A program made the position numbers and the translations under genes. Positions 7,740 through 16,551 of a DNA stretch of 64,000 nt are shown in pieces. The stretch comes from Amycolatopsis antarctica (GTDB taxonomy: Bacteria > Actinomycetota > Actinomycetes > Mycobacteriales > Pseudonocardiaceae). The stretch is from contig NZ_NKYE01000001.1 of assembly GCF_002262875.1 (NCBI RefSeq), forward strand, positions 1-64,000, given 5' to 3'. Under the pieces are notes generated by a model, which worked only from the letters and a program-made list of their open reading frames with translations, made no database searches and was not told where the DNA came from. How positions within the stretch are numbered: the first letter of the stretch is position 1; each line of letters begins with the position of its first letter.

Positions 7740-8627
7740 TCAGCGGGCGTTGTTCTTACCGGTGCCCGGGCTGTTCTTGCCGTGTCCGGTCTGCGTCAGG
7801 TCGACGCCATCGGTGCCGTCGGCGTCGATGCGCTCCTTGCGGACGGTCTCGTTGACGGTCTGCTCGTCGGTACGGGTTTCCTTGCCGAGGCGGACACGTT
7901 CCACCGGTGTGGTCTCCTTGCTGGTGACCACGCGCTCCTCGTGCAGGGTGACCTCGTGCTCCTCCTCGGTGAGGTCGCCGCCTGCCGTGGCCTTGCCACG
8001 GTTGGCGTCGGTGATCGGCTCGCGCTCGAGGACGACTTCCTCGTGCCGGACCGGCACGGTCTGGGTCACGTTCTCGGTGACGACATACTTGCGCAGCCGG
8101 GCCCGGCCGGACTCGTGCTGCTCGGTACCGACGTGCAGCCGCTCCTCGGAGCGGGTCATCGCGTCGTCGGTGTTCGGGCCGGAGGTGTCGCGACCGGGCC
8201 CACCAGGCTGCGCGGAGCGCCCCTGCCGCTTACCGGATTCCCGTTGCTGGTCGTTCCCCTTGCCTGAGGGTGCCTGCGGAGTGGCCTGCTGGTCGGCCGA
8301 TATGCCGTAATGGCGGTAGAGCTCCTGCTCGTCAGTGGCGCTGATCGCGACGTCCGGGTCGTGGTGCGGGGCGTTCTGCAAGGCGGCCTTGTCGAACGGG
8401 ACGGACAGGTCCGTGCCGTTCCAGGTGGCCCGGTCCAGCGGTACCAGCGAGATGTGGGTGCCGAACAGGCCGCTTTTCACCCCGGCCCAGGCGGGCTTGT
8501 CCGTGGCGTTGTCGAAGTAGACGGTGTCGACCTTGCCGAGCTTGCCGCCGTCGTCGTCATGTACCTGGGCGCCGATCATGCTGGCCGGGTCGTTCATACC
8601 GGCGTTGGTCTTGTCAGAAGTCGTCAT
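7740..8627 (-). CDS. PRC-barrel and DUF2382 domain stress protein
   Basis: A 295-residue cytoplasmic protein. The N-terminal PRC-barrel (MIGAQVHDDDGGKLGKVDTV, residues about 15-95) is followed by a low-complexity hydrophilic linker. The C-terminal DUF2382 block contains RLRKYVVTENVTQTVPVRHE, VVLEREPI and HEERVVTSKETTPVERVRLG. Such proteins are common in actinobacteria and tied to general stress responses, with no known biochemical activity. The start at 8627 is chosen over longer alternatives because AAAGGAC lies five bases upstream and the PRC domain begins soon after. Confidence 0.88.
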   Translation of the reverse strand: MTTSDKTNAGMNDPASMIGAQVHDDDGGKLGKVDTVYFDNATDKPAWAGVKSGLFGTHISLVPLDRATWNGTDLSVPFDKAALQNAPHHDPDVAISATDEQELYRHYGISADQQATPQAPSGKGNDQQRESGKRQGRSAQPGGPGRDTSGPNTDDAMTRSEERLHVGTEQHESGRARLRKYVVTENVTQTVPVRHEEVVLEREPITDANRGKATAGGDLTEEEHEVTLHEERVVTSKETTPVERVRLGKETRTDEQTVNETVRKERIDADGTDGVDLTQTGHGKNSPGTGKNNAR

Positions 8628-9422
8628 AGGTGTCCTTTCGTTGGCGCACAACGGACATTTGTGATCGATGCGCGCCGGGACGGACCTCGGCGCTGCCGAG
8701 GAGGAGCGGAGAAGGGTACGCCGTGTCCGGTGGACCTGCCTCGCCACGTACTCCCGCGGGCGACGCCGGAGTGCTGAGTTACGAAGCGTGGTCCGGACTC
8801 CGAATTTCCTTACCGGACAGGCATACCCGGCCACCGGATCCGAAAACGTCGCGGTCGCTTCTGCCTCGTCGGGCCGCCGCACCGCGAGTGCCGTCGGGTA
8901 TCTTCTTGCTCGAACAGTCGGCTGAACGTGTTGATGTGACGGACTTTCGTACCGTGGCGCGGATTCGGGCTCACACGAGATCGAACGGCACGGTGCGGTT
9001 CCGGTAATAGGATAGGAGGCGGCGCGCTGGTCGCCCTCATGCAGCGCGTGGAGACTTTCAGTCGTCCCGTTCGAATCCCATCAGTTACTGGGTCGCGTCC
9101 GACGACCCGATCATGGTCCATCCGCGGCTTACACGGTGTCATGACACGGCCGTCACCAGCGGTCGCCTCGCTACTGTGGGCAGGTTCGGCAGGCGCAAGG
9201 CCCGTACCGAACACCAGGCGCGACCAAGCGCACCCAGTCGTGGCGCGTTGGTGGCGACCTTGTTTGCCCATTCGGCGAGACGATCATGGTTCGCCGGTGT
9301 GGTGCCCCATTCGCTGCTGACCTGCCCATGCGCACCACCAACCCCCACCGTCAAGCGCACGACGCCAAGAATCGGGTCGTTCTCCTACGATCAGAAGGCC
9401 GAGGAACTCCGTGCCCTCCCCG
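8628..9422. other. Nearly 800 bp with no recognisable gene
   Basis: Open frames exist on both strands, but none combines a ribosome binding site with a recognisable product. A plus-strand frame ending near 9451 finishes with YDQKAEELRALPVSDAAQEQA, which looks protein-like but has no identifiable start. It lies at the edge of a run of truncated genes and is probably decayed or rearranged sequence. Confidence 0.4.
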
Positions 9423-10246
9423 TCAGCGACGCCGCACAAGAGCAGGCGTGACAGGACACAACCGAACGAGCAAGGCAACTCCATGGCCCGTTCGAGCGCG
9501 GCCCGCACCGCAGCAATGGCCCACGCCGAGGGGCCGGCACGAAGCCTGTAGCCCACAAAAAGCACGCCGTGCGGTCGCGAAAATAGTTGTAAGTCCAGGT
9601 CTTTTAGTTTCTGCGGCTTCTAGTTGCGCGGAAGCCGGATCTCCTCGCTCGGCGGGTTGCGGGGTTGGTTTCGGCCATGCATGGATGCGCTGACTCATCG
9701 CACCCATGAGCCTCCCCGGCGTGAGGCTCAAAGCAGCGTTGCGCAGACCCGCCGCCAGAGGATTCGCCACTTGCGCCACACGCCCTGCCATACGCGAGCG
9801 CTGCAGGATCGTTGCCGTTCGTTTCCGGCGGAGGTCGTTGTAACGAGCCAGCACCGAATCAAGCTCGCTGGTGCTCACATCACGCAGCAGGAGGACGAGC
9901 GTGGCGGCGTCCTCGATGCCTTGCCCCGCACCTTGCCCGAGGTTTGGTGTCATCGCATGAGCGGCATCACCGAGCAGAAGAGTCCGACCTCGAACGAATG
10001 AGTCGAGGGGCCTGGCGAGGTCATAGATGTCGTGCCGTATCACCGCGTCGGCACGGGTTGCTTCGATGCACTCTCGGATCGGGGAATGCCAGCCAGCGAA
10101 CCGAACGCGTACTGTCCCATGCTCGTCAGAGAAGACCGCACCCGGCGATGTGTTCAGTGTTCCGAACCAGTAGACGCGGTCGTCTGGGAACGGCACGATC
10201 CCGAAGAGCTGTCCACGTCCCCACGTCTCGCCGGCCTCGTGCGGAG
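9423..10246 (-). pseudogene. C-terminal part of an FAD-dependent monooxygenase
   Basis: Homology to PHBH/salicylate-hydroxylase-like flavoprotein monooxygenases starts at about 10246 with ETWGRGQLFGIVPFP. It continues through VYWFGTLN to the second FAD-binding motif GRTLLLGDAAHAMTPNLGQG. The N-terminal half with the GxGxxG dinucleotide fold is missing and is replaced abruptly by a TetR fragment on the opposite strand. The family-like C-terminus ends around AWPKPTPQP; the remaining residues to the stop at 9423 look like read-through into unrelated DNA. Confidence 0.75.
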
Positions 10247-10489
10247 ATCGCCGAGGCAGGCATACGCCTGATCGCGGACCGTGGGGTGCGTGCGCTCACT
10301 CACCGGGCGATCGACGCGGAACTTGCTCTGTCTGCTGGCTCCACCTCGTACTACGCGAGAACCCGACACAACCTGGTGACCCTCATCGTTCAGCGGCTCG
10401 CTGCGGGCACCACGATGGATATGAGCCGTGCGCCGATCCCTGAACGGCACGGAGAAGGGCAAGGTGTGCTCACCGGAGTTCGCCGGTGA
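10230..10489 (+). pseudogene. TetR-family regulator, N-terminal domain fragment
   Basis: A helix-turn-helix typical of TetR regulators is readable: RAEIAEAGIRLIADRGVRAL, then THRAIDAELALSAGSTSYYA and RTRHNLVTLIVQRLA. The first few residues are lost at a junction with the monooxygenase remnant. The ligand-binding domain is absent because the frame runs into a GH43-like remnant and stops at 10489. It is not expected to be functional. Confidence 0.65.
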
Positions 10490-10494
10490 GCACA

Positions 10495-11292
10495 GTGCCG
10501 GGCGCACCGTGGTCGCGCTGTGGCAGCAGTACTGGCACGACGATCGGTTCGGCAAGCGCGACAATGTCTGGGCTGCGGAGGTGCACCACTTCCGGGGGTG
10601 GTGGTACATCATCGCGTGTACGGGGAACCACTCGCGCAAGGTCGGCTCGTTCATGCTTGTCAGTGAAGGCGGCGTGGCGGGGCCTTACCGGCTCGTGGCG
10701 GGCAACCGTAACAAGCCTTTTGGCGATTGCGTCATCGGCGGCCCGGACTTCGTCGAGCCCGGTTCCTATCACCACATCGACGGCGGCTTCTACCCCGAGA
10801 GCGATCGCGCCTGGCTGGTTCTGCACAACGACTTCTACGCCGGAACTCGACGCTGCCCCGGTTCCGGCAGTCCCCGTACTCGCCGGAGCCCTACCTGGAG
10901 GGCGCGCACGTCTTCCGCCACCAAGGCAAGTACTACCTGGTCCGCGCTGCGTGGGACCGAACTGTCAGCCGTCCCGACCGCAGCACCAGGCATGACTGCC
11001 TTCCGTCGGCGGAAAGATTCTTCGCAGTAGCAGTACAACGTGATCGACGCCGTGTCCGACACCTTCGAAGGCCCGTACTCGCGGCGATGGACCGCGGGCG
11101 TCGGCCCGGGGCACAACAACTTCTTCACCGACGACCGACGGCGGCCTGTGGGCCACGTTCTTCCGCAATCCCGTCGCGGACTACTGGTCGGCTCCTGAGC
11201 GCGTCGCCGACGCCTGCGTTCCCGGCATCGTGCGCCTGGAGTGGACCGGTCCGACGAACAGCCGCCTCTACGTCAGCCGTCGCGGCAGCTGA
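10495..11292 (+). pseudogene. GH43-like glycoside hydrolase remnant with several frameshifts
   Basis: Three successive frames carry one protein. First comes VWAAEVHHFRGWWYIIACTG to HIDGGFYPESDRAWLVLHND. Then EPYLEGAHVFRHQGKYYLVR follows in a second frame. Last come NVIDAVSDTFEGPYSRRW and GGLWATFFRNPVADYWSAPE to the TGA at 11292, with a further shift near 11130 and an in-frame stop near 11034. The alternating W/Y-rich strands and the EGPY motif fit five-bladed GH43-type enzymes. The N-terminus is missing. Confidence 0.6.
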
Positions 11293-11295
11293 AGC

Positions 11296-11560
11296 TCAGA
11301 CATCGGCGGCGGTGCGAAAACCGAGGTTGCCCACGGAGCTGTCGGGAGAGTTGCCCGTTCGGGCGGCGACGCGGCAGCGATTGCAGTACAAGTCGTGGCA
11401 CAGGTAAAAGCCGCCACGCATGGCACGGTTGGTGTGCGGATCGTCGAACCGGTCCGCGTACCACTCCCAGACGTTGCCGCAGACGTTGTACAGGCTGTAA
11501 CCGTTGTGCTGGAAAGCATCCGCGGCGCGGTGCCAACGTGGCCGTCGTCCGCGGTGTTGT
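11296..11560 (-). pseudogene. C-terminal fragment of a formylglycine-generating (FGE-sulfatase) domain protein
   Basis: The minus strand reads NGYSLYNVCGNVWEWYADRF, then RAMRGGFYLCHDLYCNRCRV and DSSVGNLGFRTAADV, ending at 11296. These are hallmark C-terminal motifs of the sulfatase-modifying-factor/FGE fold (NVWEW, RGG, GFR). All upstream parts are missing, and the frame joins a truncated alpha/beta hydrolase gene. In the family these enzymes oxidise a sulfatase cysteine to formylglycine; this fragment cannot. Confidence 0.75.
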
Positions 11561-11587
11561 GCGCGGGAGGCGGTCGAGAGCGTGGCG

Positions 11588-11851
11588 TTAGCCGCGCTGC
11601 TGGGCGTCAAGGTCCATGCGCTGGCGCGGTTCACCTTCGCTCTCGCCGACGCCCGCGTAGTCGAAGGACAGGACGGCGATGCCGGTCTCGTTCAAAGCGG
11701 TCGCGTAGGCGGGCATGAGCGGCTCCTTGACGCCACGGAAGCCGGGTGCCGTCGCCACCGTCGATACGGGGCCGGTGGCGCCTTCGGGCAGATAGAGGTC
11801 TCCTCCCAGGCGGATGCCGTCCGAGGGGGACGCCACCGTGTTGATCTTCAT
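11588..11851 (-). pseudogene. N-terminal fragment of an alpha/beta hydrolase
   Basis: The 87-residue product starts MKINTVASPSDGIRLGGDLY. It shows the first strands, the substrate-proximal loop (ATAPGFRGVKEPLMPAYA) and the FDYAGVGESEGEPRQ turn of dienelactone-hydrolase-like proteins, then stops. The nucleophile, acid and histidine all lie in the lost C-terminal part. It is divergent from an intact TetR gene that probably once regulated it. Confidence 0.7.
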
Positions 11852-11902
11852 CGCGTACCCCGTGTCTGTCCGAAGGACCAGACGATCGAGCTGCCGTCTA
11901 AA

Positions 11903-11926
11903 CTGAACCAGAACTCAGATTCAGTT
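11903..11926. promoter_or_regulatory. Inverted repeat in the TetR/hydrolase divergent promoter
   Basis: ACTGAA (11903-11908) and TTCAGT (11921-11926) form an imperfect dyad between the truncated hydrolase start and the TetR start. Its position and size fit a TetR-family operator. The dyad is short, so confidence is limited. Confidence 0.4.
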
Positions 11927-11962
11927 ATGGTAAAGGGTGTGGCCCCGAGAGCGAGGACGACG

Positions 11963-12631
11963 ATGGAGCGGTCAGGAAGACGTCCTGCGCAGCAGAAGCG
12001 CAGTCGCATCACCGAACGCAAGATCCTGACGGCGGCGCGGCTGGCACTGGCCGAGGACGGCTGGGAGGGCCTGGCCGTGGCGCGGGTAGCGGCGGCCGCC
12101 AGGGTGTCGGTCGGCTCGGTCTATGAGCGGTTCGCCGACAAGGTCGGCCTGGTCCACGCGGTCCAGCACGACGTGCTCGACGAGGTCGATGCGGACCTGC
12201 GCGAGGCCTTCGCGCGGCTGCGGGAACGCACCCGTACGCCGTCGGCCGAATTGGTGACGGAGGCGGTGCACGCACTGGTCCTGCAGGTTGCCCGGCACGG
12301 GGCGGTGATGGGGCCGCTGATCCTGCGGGCCGCCGCCGATCCGTCACTGCGTGAGCGCGGCAATGCCACCAGTGCGCTCGCGGAAGAGCTGTTCACTTCG
12401 CTGATACTGGACCGTGCCGGCGAACTCGCCTGCTCTCGTCCGGGGACGGCGGTGGCCGTGGCCTTCCGCGCGGTGTTCAGCACCGTCATGTGGCAGGTGT
12501 TGTTCGGCCCGGTCGCCGCTGGGCGCCATTCGATTCCCGAGGACCAGCAACTCCATGAGCTGATCACGCTCTGTCATGCGTATCTGCTCGGCACCGGCTA
12601 CCGAAACGTGACGGGGCAGGACGGGAGTTGA
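11963..12631 (+). CDS. TetR-family transcriptional regulator
   Basis: A 222-residue regulator. The helix-turn-helix is KILTAARLALAEDGWEGLAV, then VAAAARVSVGSVYERFADKV. A typical alpha-helical ligand domain follows. ATG 11963 is preferred because GAGGACG lies seven bases upstream; an ATG at 11928 is in frame but falls next to the operator-like dyad. Its divergent neighbour is a broken hydrolase gene. The next intact gene downstream is a PhlG-type hydrolase, which it might also influence. Confidence 0.88.
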   Translation: MERSGRRPAQQKRSRITERKILTAARLALAEDGWEGLAVARVAAAARVSVGSVYERFADKVGLVHAVQHDVLDEVDADLREAFARLRERTRTPSAELVTEAVHALVLQVARHGAVMGPLILRAAADPSLRERGNATSALAEELFTSLILDRAGELACSRPGTAVAVAFRAVFSTVMWQVLFGPVAAGRHSIPEDQQLHELITLCHAYLLGTGYRNVTGQDGS

Positions 12632-12827
12632 GTCCATGACGTCCTACACACAGGCCCTGATGGTGAGCGCTGGTCGAGGCCTGTACGCGCTGCGGATGCG
12701 CCCTTCGGTCCCCTGCCACCCTACGGACTGGTCGGACTGCGGGGGTGATCCTCGCATTGCCATGTTGAATCGGCTCAGGCTCCATATTCCGCCCCACGCC
12801 CCACGCCCCACTCCGAGAGGAATCACC

Positions 12828-13742
12828 ATGATCGAATACGCTCCCACCGCCGCTGACCGTGCTCCCATGCCCAGGAAGTACCAGGCCGAGCCACGCTACC
12901 TGGGCTACCGACAGGACGACTTGAACAAGCCCTACGCCAAGTACTTCCGCACCGACACCTTGCCGATCCAAGGCCACGTCCGTGAGGTGTTGATCTCAGG
13001 TATGGCCCCGACCGAGCACGCTTATGACCTCAGGGACGCCGCCAGCATCATGTCGCGCCCTGGATATCACAAGATGGAGACCGGCTGGACCCGCGTTCCC
13101 GGTGGCTGGATGATCGCCGTCCTGACCGACATGCCGAACGCGACCGCGGAGATGTGGGACTGGTGGTTCGGCTGGCACGCCACCGAGAGCGCCCGCTACA
13201 AGCTCTGGTGCCCCGATGCGCATCAGTTCACGGCCGTCGGCGAAGACCGCAGTGCCGACCGCACCCTCACCGACCGCCGGCGCTACATCGACAACGTCTC
13301 CTACGCCGACGAATACGTGGGCGGCACCATGCAGCGACTCGCCATCCGCTTCATCGACCCCACCCGGCTCGGCTTCAACGAACCCGCCCCAGGCAACACC
13401 ATCATCTGCGCCCGCGTCGGACTCAGCCAGTACCCGGTAGCCCTGGGCTGGCTCATCCACCAGATCCGCCCCACCGAACACGGCTCTGAGATGCGCAGCC
13501 GCTTCTTCCTCAACGACCTCGAGCTGCTCGATCTGCCCGCCCACTCGGTGCCCGGCCGGGGCGCCCCACTCCTCACCAGAAAAGCATCCCGCAAACTCGG
13601 CGGTACTGTGCTTCCCCATGCCGGCACCAAGGTAATGGGACCCACCATCGGATACGACATGACCTTTCACTGCGCCGCCGAGATGAACCACCTCGCCTCG
13701 TTTCTCCCCAGCCTTCACGAAGAGTTCAACGGCACCCCATGA
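12828..13742 (+). CDS. DAPG hydrolase (PhlG)-family protein
   Basis: A 304-residue protein resembling 2,4-diacetylphloroglucinol hydrolase PhlG, a zinc enzyme that cleaves a C-C bond in an acylated phenol. Family-like features are the EMWDWWFGWHATESARYKLW block with a candidate metal His, the YIDNVSYADEYVGG block and the C-terminal FHCAAEMNHLASFLPSL block with candidate His/Glu ligands. GAGAGG lies just upstream of ATG 12828. The true substrate need not be DAPG, because homologues occur in bacteria with no phl operon. No polyketide genes are adjacent. Confidence 0.8.
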   Translation: MIEYAPTAADRAPMPRKYQAEPRYLGYRQDDLNKPYAKYFRTDTLPIQGHVREVLISGMAPTEHAYDLRDAASIMSRPGYHKMETGWTRVPGGWMIAVLTDMPNATAEMWDWWFGWHATESARYKLWCPDAHQFTAVGEDRSADRTLTDRRRYIDNVSYADEYVGGTMQRLAIRFIDPTRLGFNEPAPGNTIICARVGLSQYPVALGWLIHQIRPTEHGSEMRSRFFLNDLELLDLPAHSVPGRGAPLLTRKASRKLGGTVLPHAGTKVMGPTIGYDMTFHCAAEMNHLASFLPSLHEEFNGTP

Positions 13743-13889
13743 ACGCTCCTTTCTGAAGGGTCCCGATAGTCGAGGCCATCCAGACTTCGGCAGGCGTAGT
13801 GGGTCTGTTCCGTGAGTTCGCCGGACAGACCCCCGGCGTGGGAAGTGCTTCGGCGTCCTGAGATGCCGAGGTCGTCTGCAAGTGCCGGG

Positions 13890-14449
13890 TCAGTGAATCC
13901 ATGCCCAGGCGTGCGTAACGGGGGACGACCCGTCAACACCATCCAGCCCGAGGCAAATAAGTTCGCTGATGCCACACTCGACAGCGAACGGAACGACCAG
14001 GTCGTGATGACCCAGCCCTGTCCAGTATGCGACCGGCAACCCCGAAGGATAGGAGGTGATATCGAGAATGGCAGGAATCTTTTGTCCGTAATGAACGGCT
14101 TCGATGCCCCATAATAGATGGTGCCAGAGAAAAACTCGGGGTTGCTGTTTACGCAGGCATCAATCGTGATGATGGGGACCGATCCAGCGCGCAGCCCAGG
14201 AACCAGTCGACGGTCATCGGCGATGAACAGTAGGTCGTGTCGAAAGCGCATCCCTGCCGCGTGGTTCACGCCGAAGACGAGCTCATCCTCTAGTGCGTCG
14301 AGGTCGAATTTCTTGATACTTGTTCCCATGCCTAGAACCCACGCCCGCCGGGCACCCAGGAGAAGTCGCCCGAGGTAATCCGGTAGACCGAGTTGGCGAA
14401 CAAAATCAGTTTCTCGCCTGGATGCAGAAGATTCCGGTGTGGTAGTCAT
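13890..14449 (-). pseudogene. DUF115/MptE-like protein, frameshifted
   Basis: The first frame (ATG 14449) reads ARRAWVLGMGTSIKKFDLDA, then VFGVNHAAGMRFRHDLLFIA and PIITIDACVNSNPEF. This resembles DUF115/6-hydroxymethylpterin diphosphokinase-like proteins, which start with a GxGxSL nucleotide-binding turn. Near 14041-14050 the coding signal switches frame and continues as YWTGLGHHDLVVPFAVECGI and SELICLGLDGVDGSSPVTHA, with a stop at 13890. Both halves fit one protein, so a single indel probably broke the gene, unless it is a sequencing error. Confidence 0.55.
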
Positions 14450-15062
14450 CTTTCGCGATTTCTCGCTGCCACGAAGACTCGTTCTTCTGCCCACGTGAAA
14501 TGAGTTGACGCCATGCCCCCACCTCCAGTCGCCGGTACTTAGGTGGCGGCTGTGGATCAATCGCTACCCGGCACCGCCAACCGACCTGTAATCTGGGTAA
14601 CGGACGCCCAGGTGGAACGTCAACCCCATGGCGCCTCGCGCGCAGCGATTTTTCAAACGCGGCAGGCAAACGGCGGATACGTAGGAAGCAACCAGGGATC
14701 GAGTCTCGCAGGTAAACAGGACTGGAGAGCGTCGTGGACCACGACCATCAAGTGCCCTGCAACTCGGTTGGAGTAATTGCGCAGTCCACAACCCGGTTGG
14801 AGTAGGCGACCTTGATTGCGCACAGGTAAACGCGCCTCGCCGGTGGTGAATAATTCGCTGTGGGGTGCAGGTTCCGGTGGCGGCGAGTGTCACCTTGGCC
14901 GGTGTGACGGGCCGTCCGGTGCGTGTTCGTTGTTGTAGCCGTTCTGGGGGGGGGCGAACGGGGAGGCGGGGTTGGCGGCGCGGATGGTGTTCGCTCCGAC
15001 GGGAGCCCTCTGTCGGTGGTGATCTCGCGTATGAGCGGGAATTCGGGTGCGTGAAGGTTCGA
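14450..15062. other. Gene-poor stretch with short direct repeats
   Basis: No supported gene lies between the DUF115-like remnant and the CGNR gene. The segment holds a near-identical 16-bp direct repeat (annotated separately) and two loosely similar copies of a CGCA(CA)GGTAAAC motif near 14708 and 14820. It may be a leftover edge of a mobile element; no transposase is visible. Confidence 0.35.
14760..14804. repeat. 16-bp direct repeat pair
   Basis: CAACTCGGTTGGAGTA (14760-14775) and CAACCCGGTTGGAGTA (14789-14804) differ at one position and start 29 bp apart. The function is unknown. They lie in a non-coding segment beside decayed genes. Confidence 0.6.
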
Positions 15063-15623
15063 TCAGGTGCTGCGGGTACGGGCGCGGTGGTTTGCGACGT
15101 TGACGCGGTTGCCGCAAATGCCGGGCATGCAGTAGCGGCGGCGGCCTGGGCGGCTGGTGTCGATGAAGGCTCCGGAGCAGGTGGGGGCGACGCAGGGCCG
15201 GAAGCGCCCGGCTCCGAGGGTGTGGACGACGCCGAGGATGCCTACGGCGCAGACGAGAGCGAGTCGTTGCGCGACGGGTGTGTTCTCGCCAGCGGTCACG
15301 GCCCAGCTGCTGAGGCCGGTTTCGTCGATCGCGAGGGTGGGCGAGCCGAGGCCCGCGGTCAGTGAGGTGGCTCCGCTGACGAGCTGGGCGGGGTCGGGGT
15401 TGTCTATCACCGTGCGCGTGCTGGCACGCAGTTCGCGAACGCCGTCGAGGTCGGCGCCGGCGAGCTCGTGAGCGCCCGCGGTGATGTCGTGCTCTCGCAG
15501 GAACGCGTCGAGCGCGGTGGTGTCGGGCAGCTTGTCCATACCGCTCCACACGCCGGGCGCGGTGTTCACCAGGTCGGTCGTGACTCCCGCCGCCCGTACG
15601 TAATCACTTAAAGAGACTTGCAA
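15063..15623 (-). CDS. CGNR zinc-finger domain protein (putative regulator)
   Basis: A 186-residue protein. The N-terminal helical region resembles the ABATE domain (LREHDITAGAHELAG, VRELRASTRTVID). The C-terminal CGNR zinc finger is clear: CVAPTCSGAFIDTS followed by RRRYCMPGICGNRVNVANHR, giving four cysteines around a GNR signature. Such proteins are presumed DNA-binding regulators of neighbouring catabolic or stress genes. It is divergent from a dehalogenase-like hydrolase across a 64-bp gap, so it probably regulates that gene. Confidence 0.88.
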   Translation of the reverse strand: MQVSLSDYVRAAGVTTDLVNTAPGVWSGMDKLPDTTALDAFLREHDITAGAHELAGADLDGVRELRASTRTVIDNPDPAQLVSGATSLTAGLGSPTLAIDETGLSSWAVTAGENTPVAQRLALVCAVGILGVVHTLGAGRFRPCVAPTCSGAFIDTSRPGRRRYCMPGICGNRVNVANHRARTRST

Positions 15624-15687
15624 CCCTTACTCACCTCTTCTATCGTAATGCCCTAACAGCCAGTTTAACCCTTAGGGAGAGTGTGTA

Positions 15688-16548
15688 GTGGGCCTATCCC
15701 CAAACGCATCCCGCGACGAGTGGGCGCTGTCCGGGCGAATCGAACTCGAGGGAGGCGCCGCGGCCGTCGACGTGCTCGGCGATGGGCCACCGGTCGTGCT
15801 GACCCACGGCACCCCGACGTGGTCGTACCTGTGGCGCGAGATCGGGAATCACCTGGCGCGCGACCACACCGTCTACTTGTGGGACCTGCTCGGCTACGGC
15901 CACTCACGACCCCGCGCCCACACGCTGCCCTCGGTGGCCCTGCACGCCGAGTGCCTGGCCGAGCTGCTCGGACACTGGGGCCTGACCGGCGACCCGGCGC
16001 CGGCGCTGATCGGTCGCGACATCGGCGGCGGCACCGTCCTGCGCGCCCTGCTGCGCCACGGGGTGCACGCACGAGCGCTGGTGCTGATGGACGCGGCCGT
16101 GCTCCCGCCGTGGGTCACGCCGCTGGCCGCGCACATGCAACAACACATCGACGCCTATCGCAGCATGCCCAACGCCACGTTCACCCACCTCATCACCGCA
16201 CACCTGAACACCGCCACCGAGACACCGCTCGCTCCGGCGATCGCCGACGCCTACCTCCAGCACTACCTGGGCCCGCCTGGTCAGCAGTGCTGGCTCGACC
16301 ACGTCGCCGGCTTCCACGACGAGGACACCCGCGACATCGCCCACCGCCTGCACCAGATCGACATCCCGACCACCGTCATCTGGGGCGAACGCGACCACTG
16401 GCTCCCGCCGGATACCGGGCGACGACTGCACCACGCCATCCCCGGCTCGACGTTCGTCGCCATCCCCGGAGCCGGACACCTCGTCACCGAAGACGCGGCC
16501 GGGCCCACTCTGCACGCCATCCGCCACGCCTTGAACCTACGGAGCTGA
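15688..16548 (+). CDS. Alpha/beta hydrolase, haloalkane-dehalogenase-like
   Basis: A 286-residue alpha/beta-hydrolase fold enzyme. The oxyanion segment is THGTPTWSYLWRE, and the nucleophile elbow GRDIGGG carries Asp rather than Ser, as in dehalogenases and epoxide hydrolases. The acid is probably in WGERDHWLP, and the base is the His in GAGHLVTEDA. The Asp nucleophile supports attack on C-halogen or epoxide substrates, but the exact substrate is unknown. It is divergent from a CGNR regulator and followed after 3 bp by a small hypothetical gene. Confidence 0.88.
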   Translation: MGLSPNASRDEWALSGRIELEGGAAAVDVLGDGPPVVLTHGTPTWSYLWREIGNHLARDHTVYLWDLLGYGHSRPRAHTLPSVALHAECLAELLGHWGLTGDPAPALIGRDIGGGTVLRALLRHGVHARALVLMDAAVLPPWVTPLAAHMQQHIDAYRSMPNATFTHLITAHLNTATETPLAPAIADAYLQHYLGPPGQQCWLDHVAGFHDEDTRDIAHRLHQIDIPTTVIWGERDHWLPPDTGRRLHHAIPGSTFVAIPGAGHLVTEDAAGPTLHAIRHALNLRS

Positions 16549-16551
16549 CCC

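Noticed and set aside
9050..9085. tRNA-like T-loop GTTCGAATCCC at about 9067
   Set aside because: No acceptor, D-arm or anticodon arm can be formed around it; chance match.
12828..13742. Part of a polyketide/DAPG biosynthetic cluster
   Set aside because: No phlACBD-like synthase or transporter genes nearby; only the hydrolase homologue is present.
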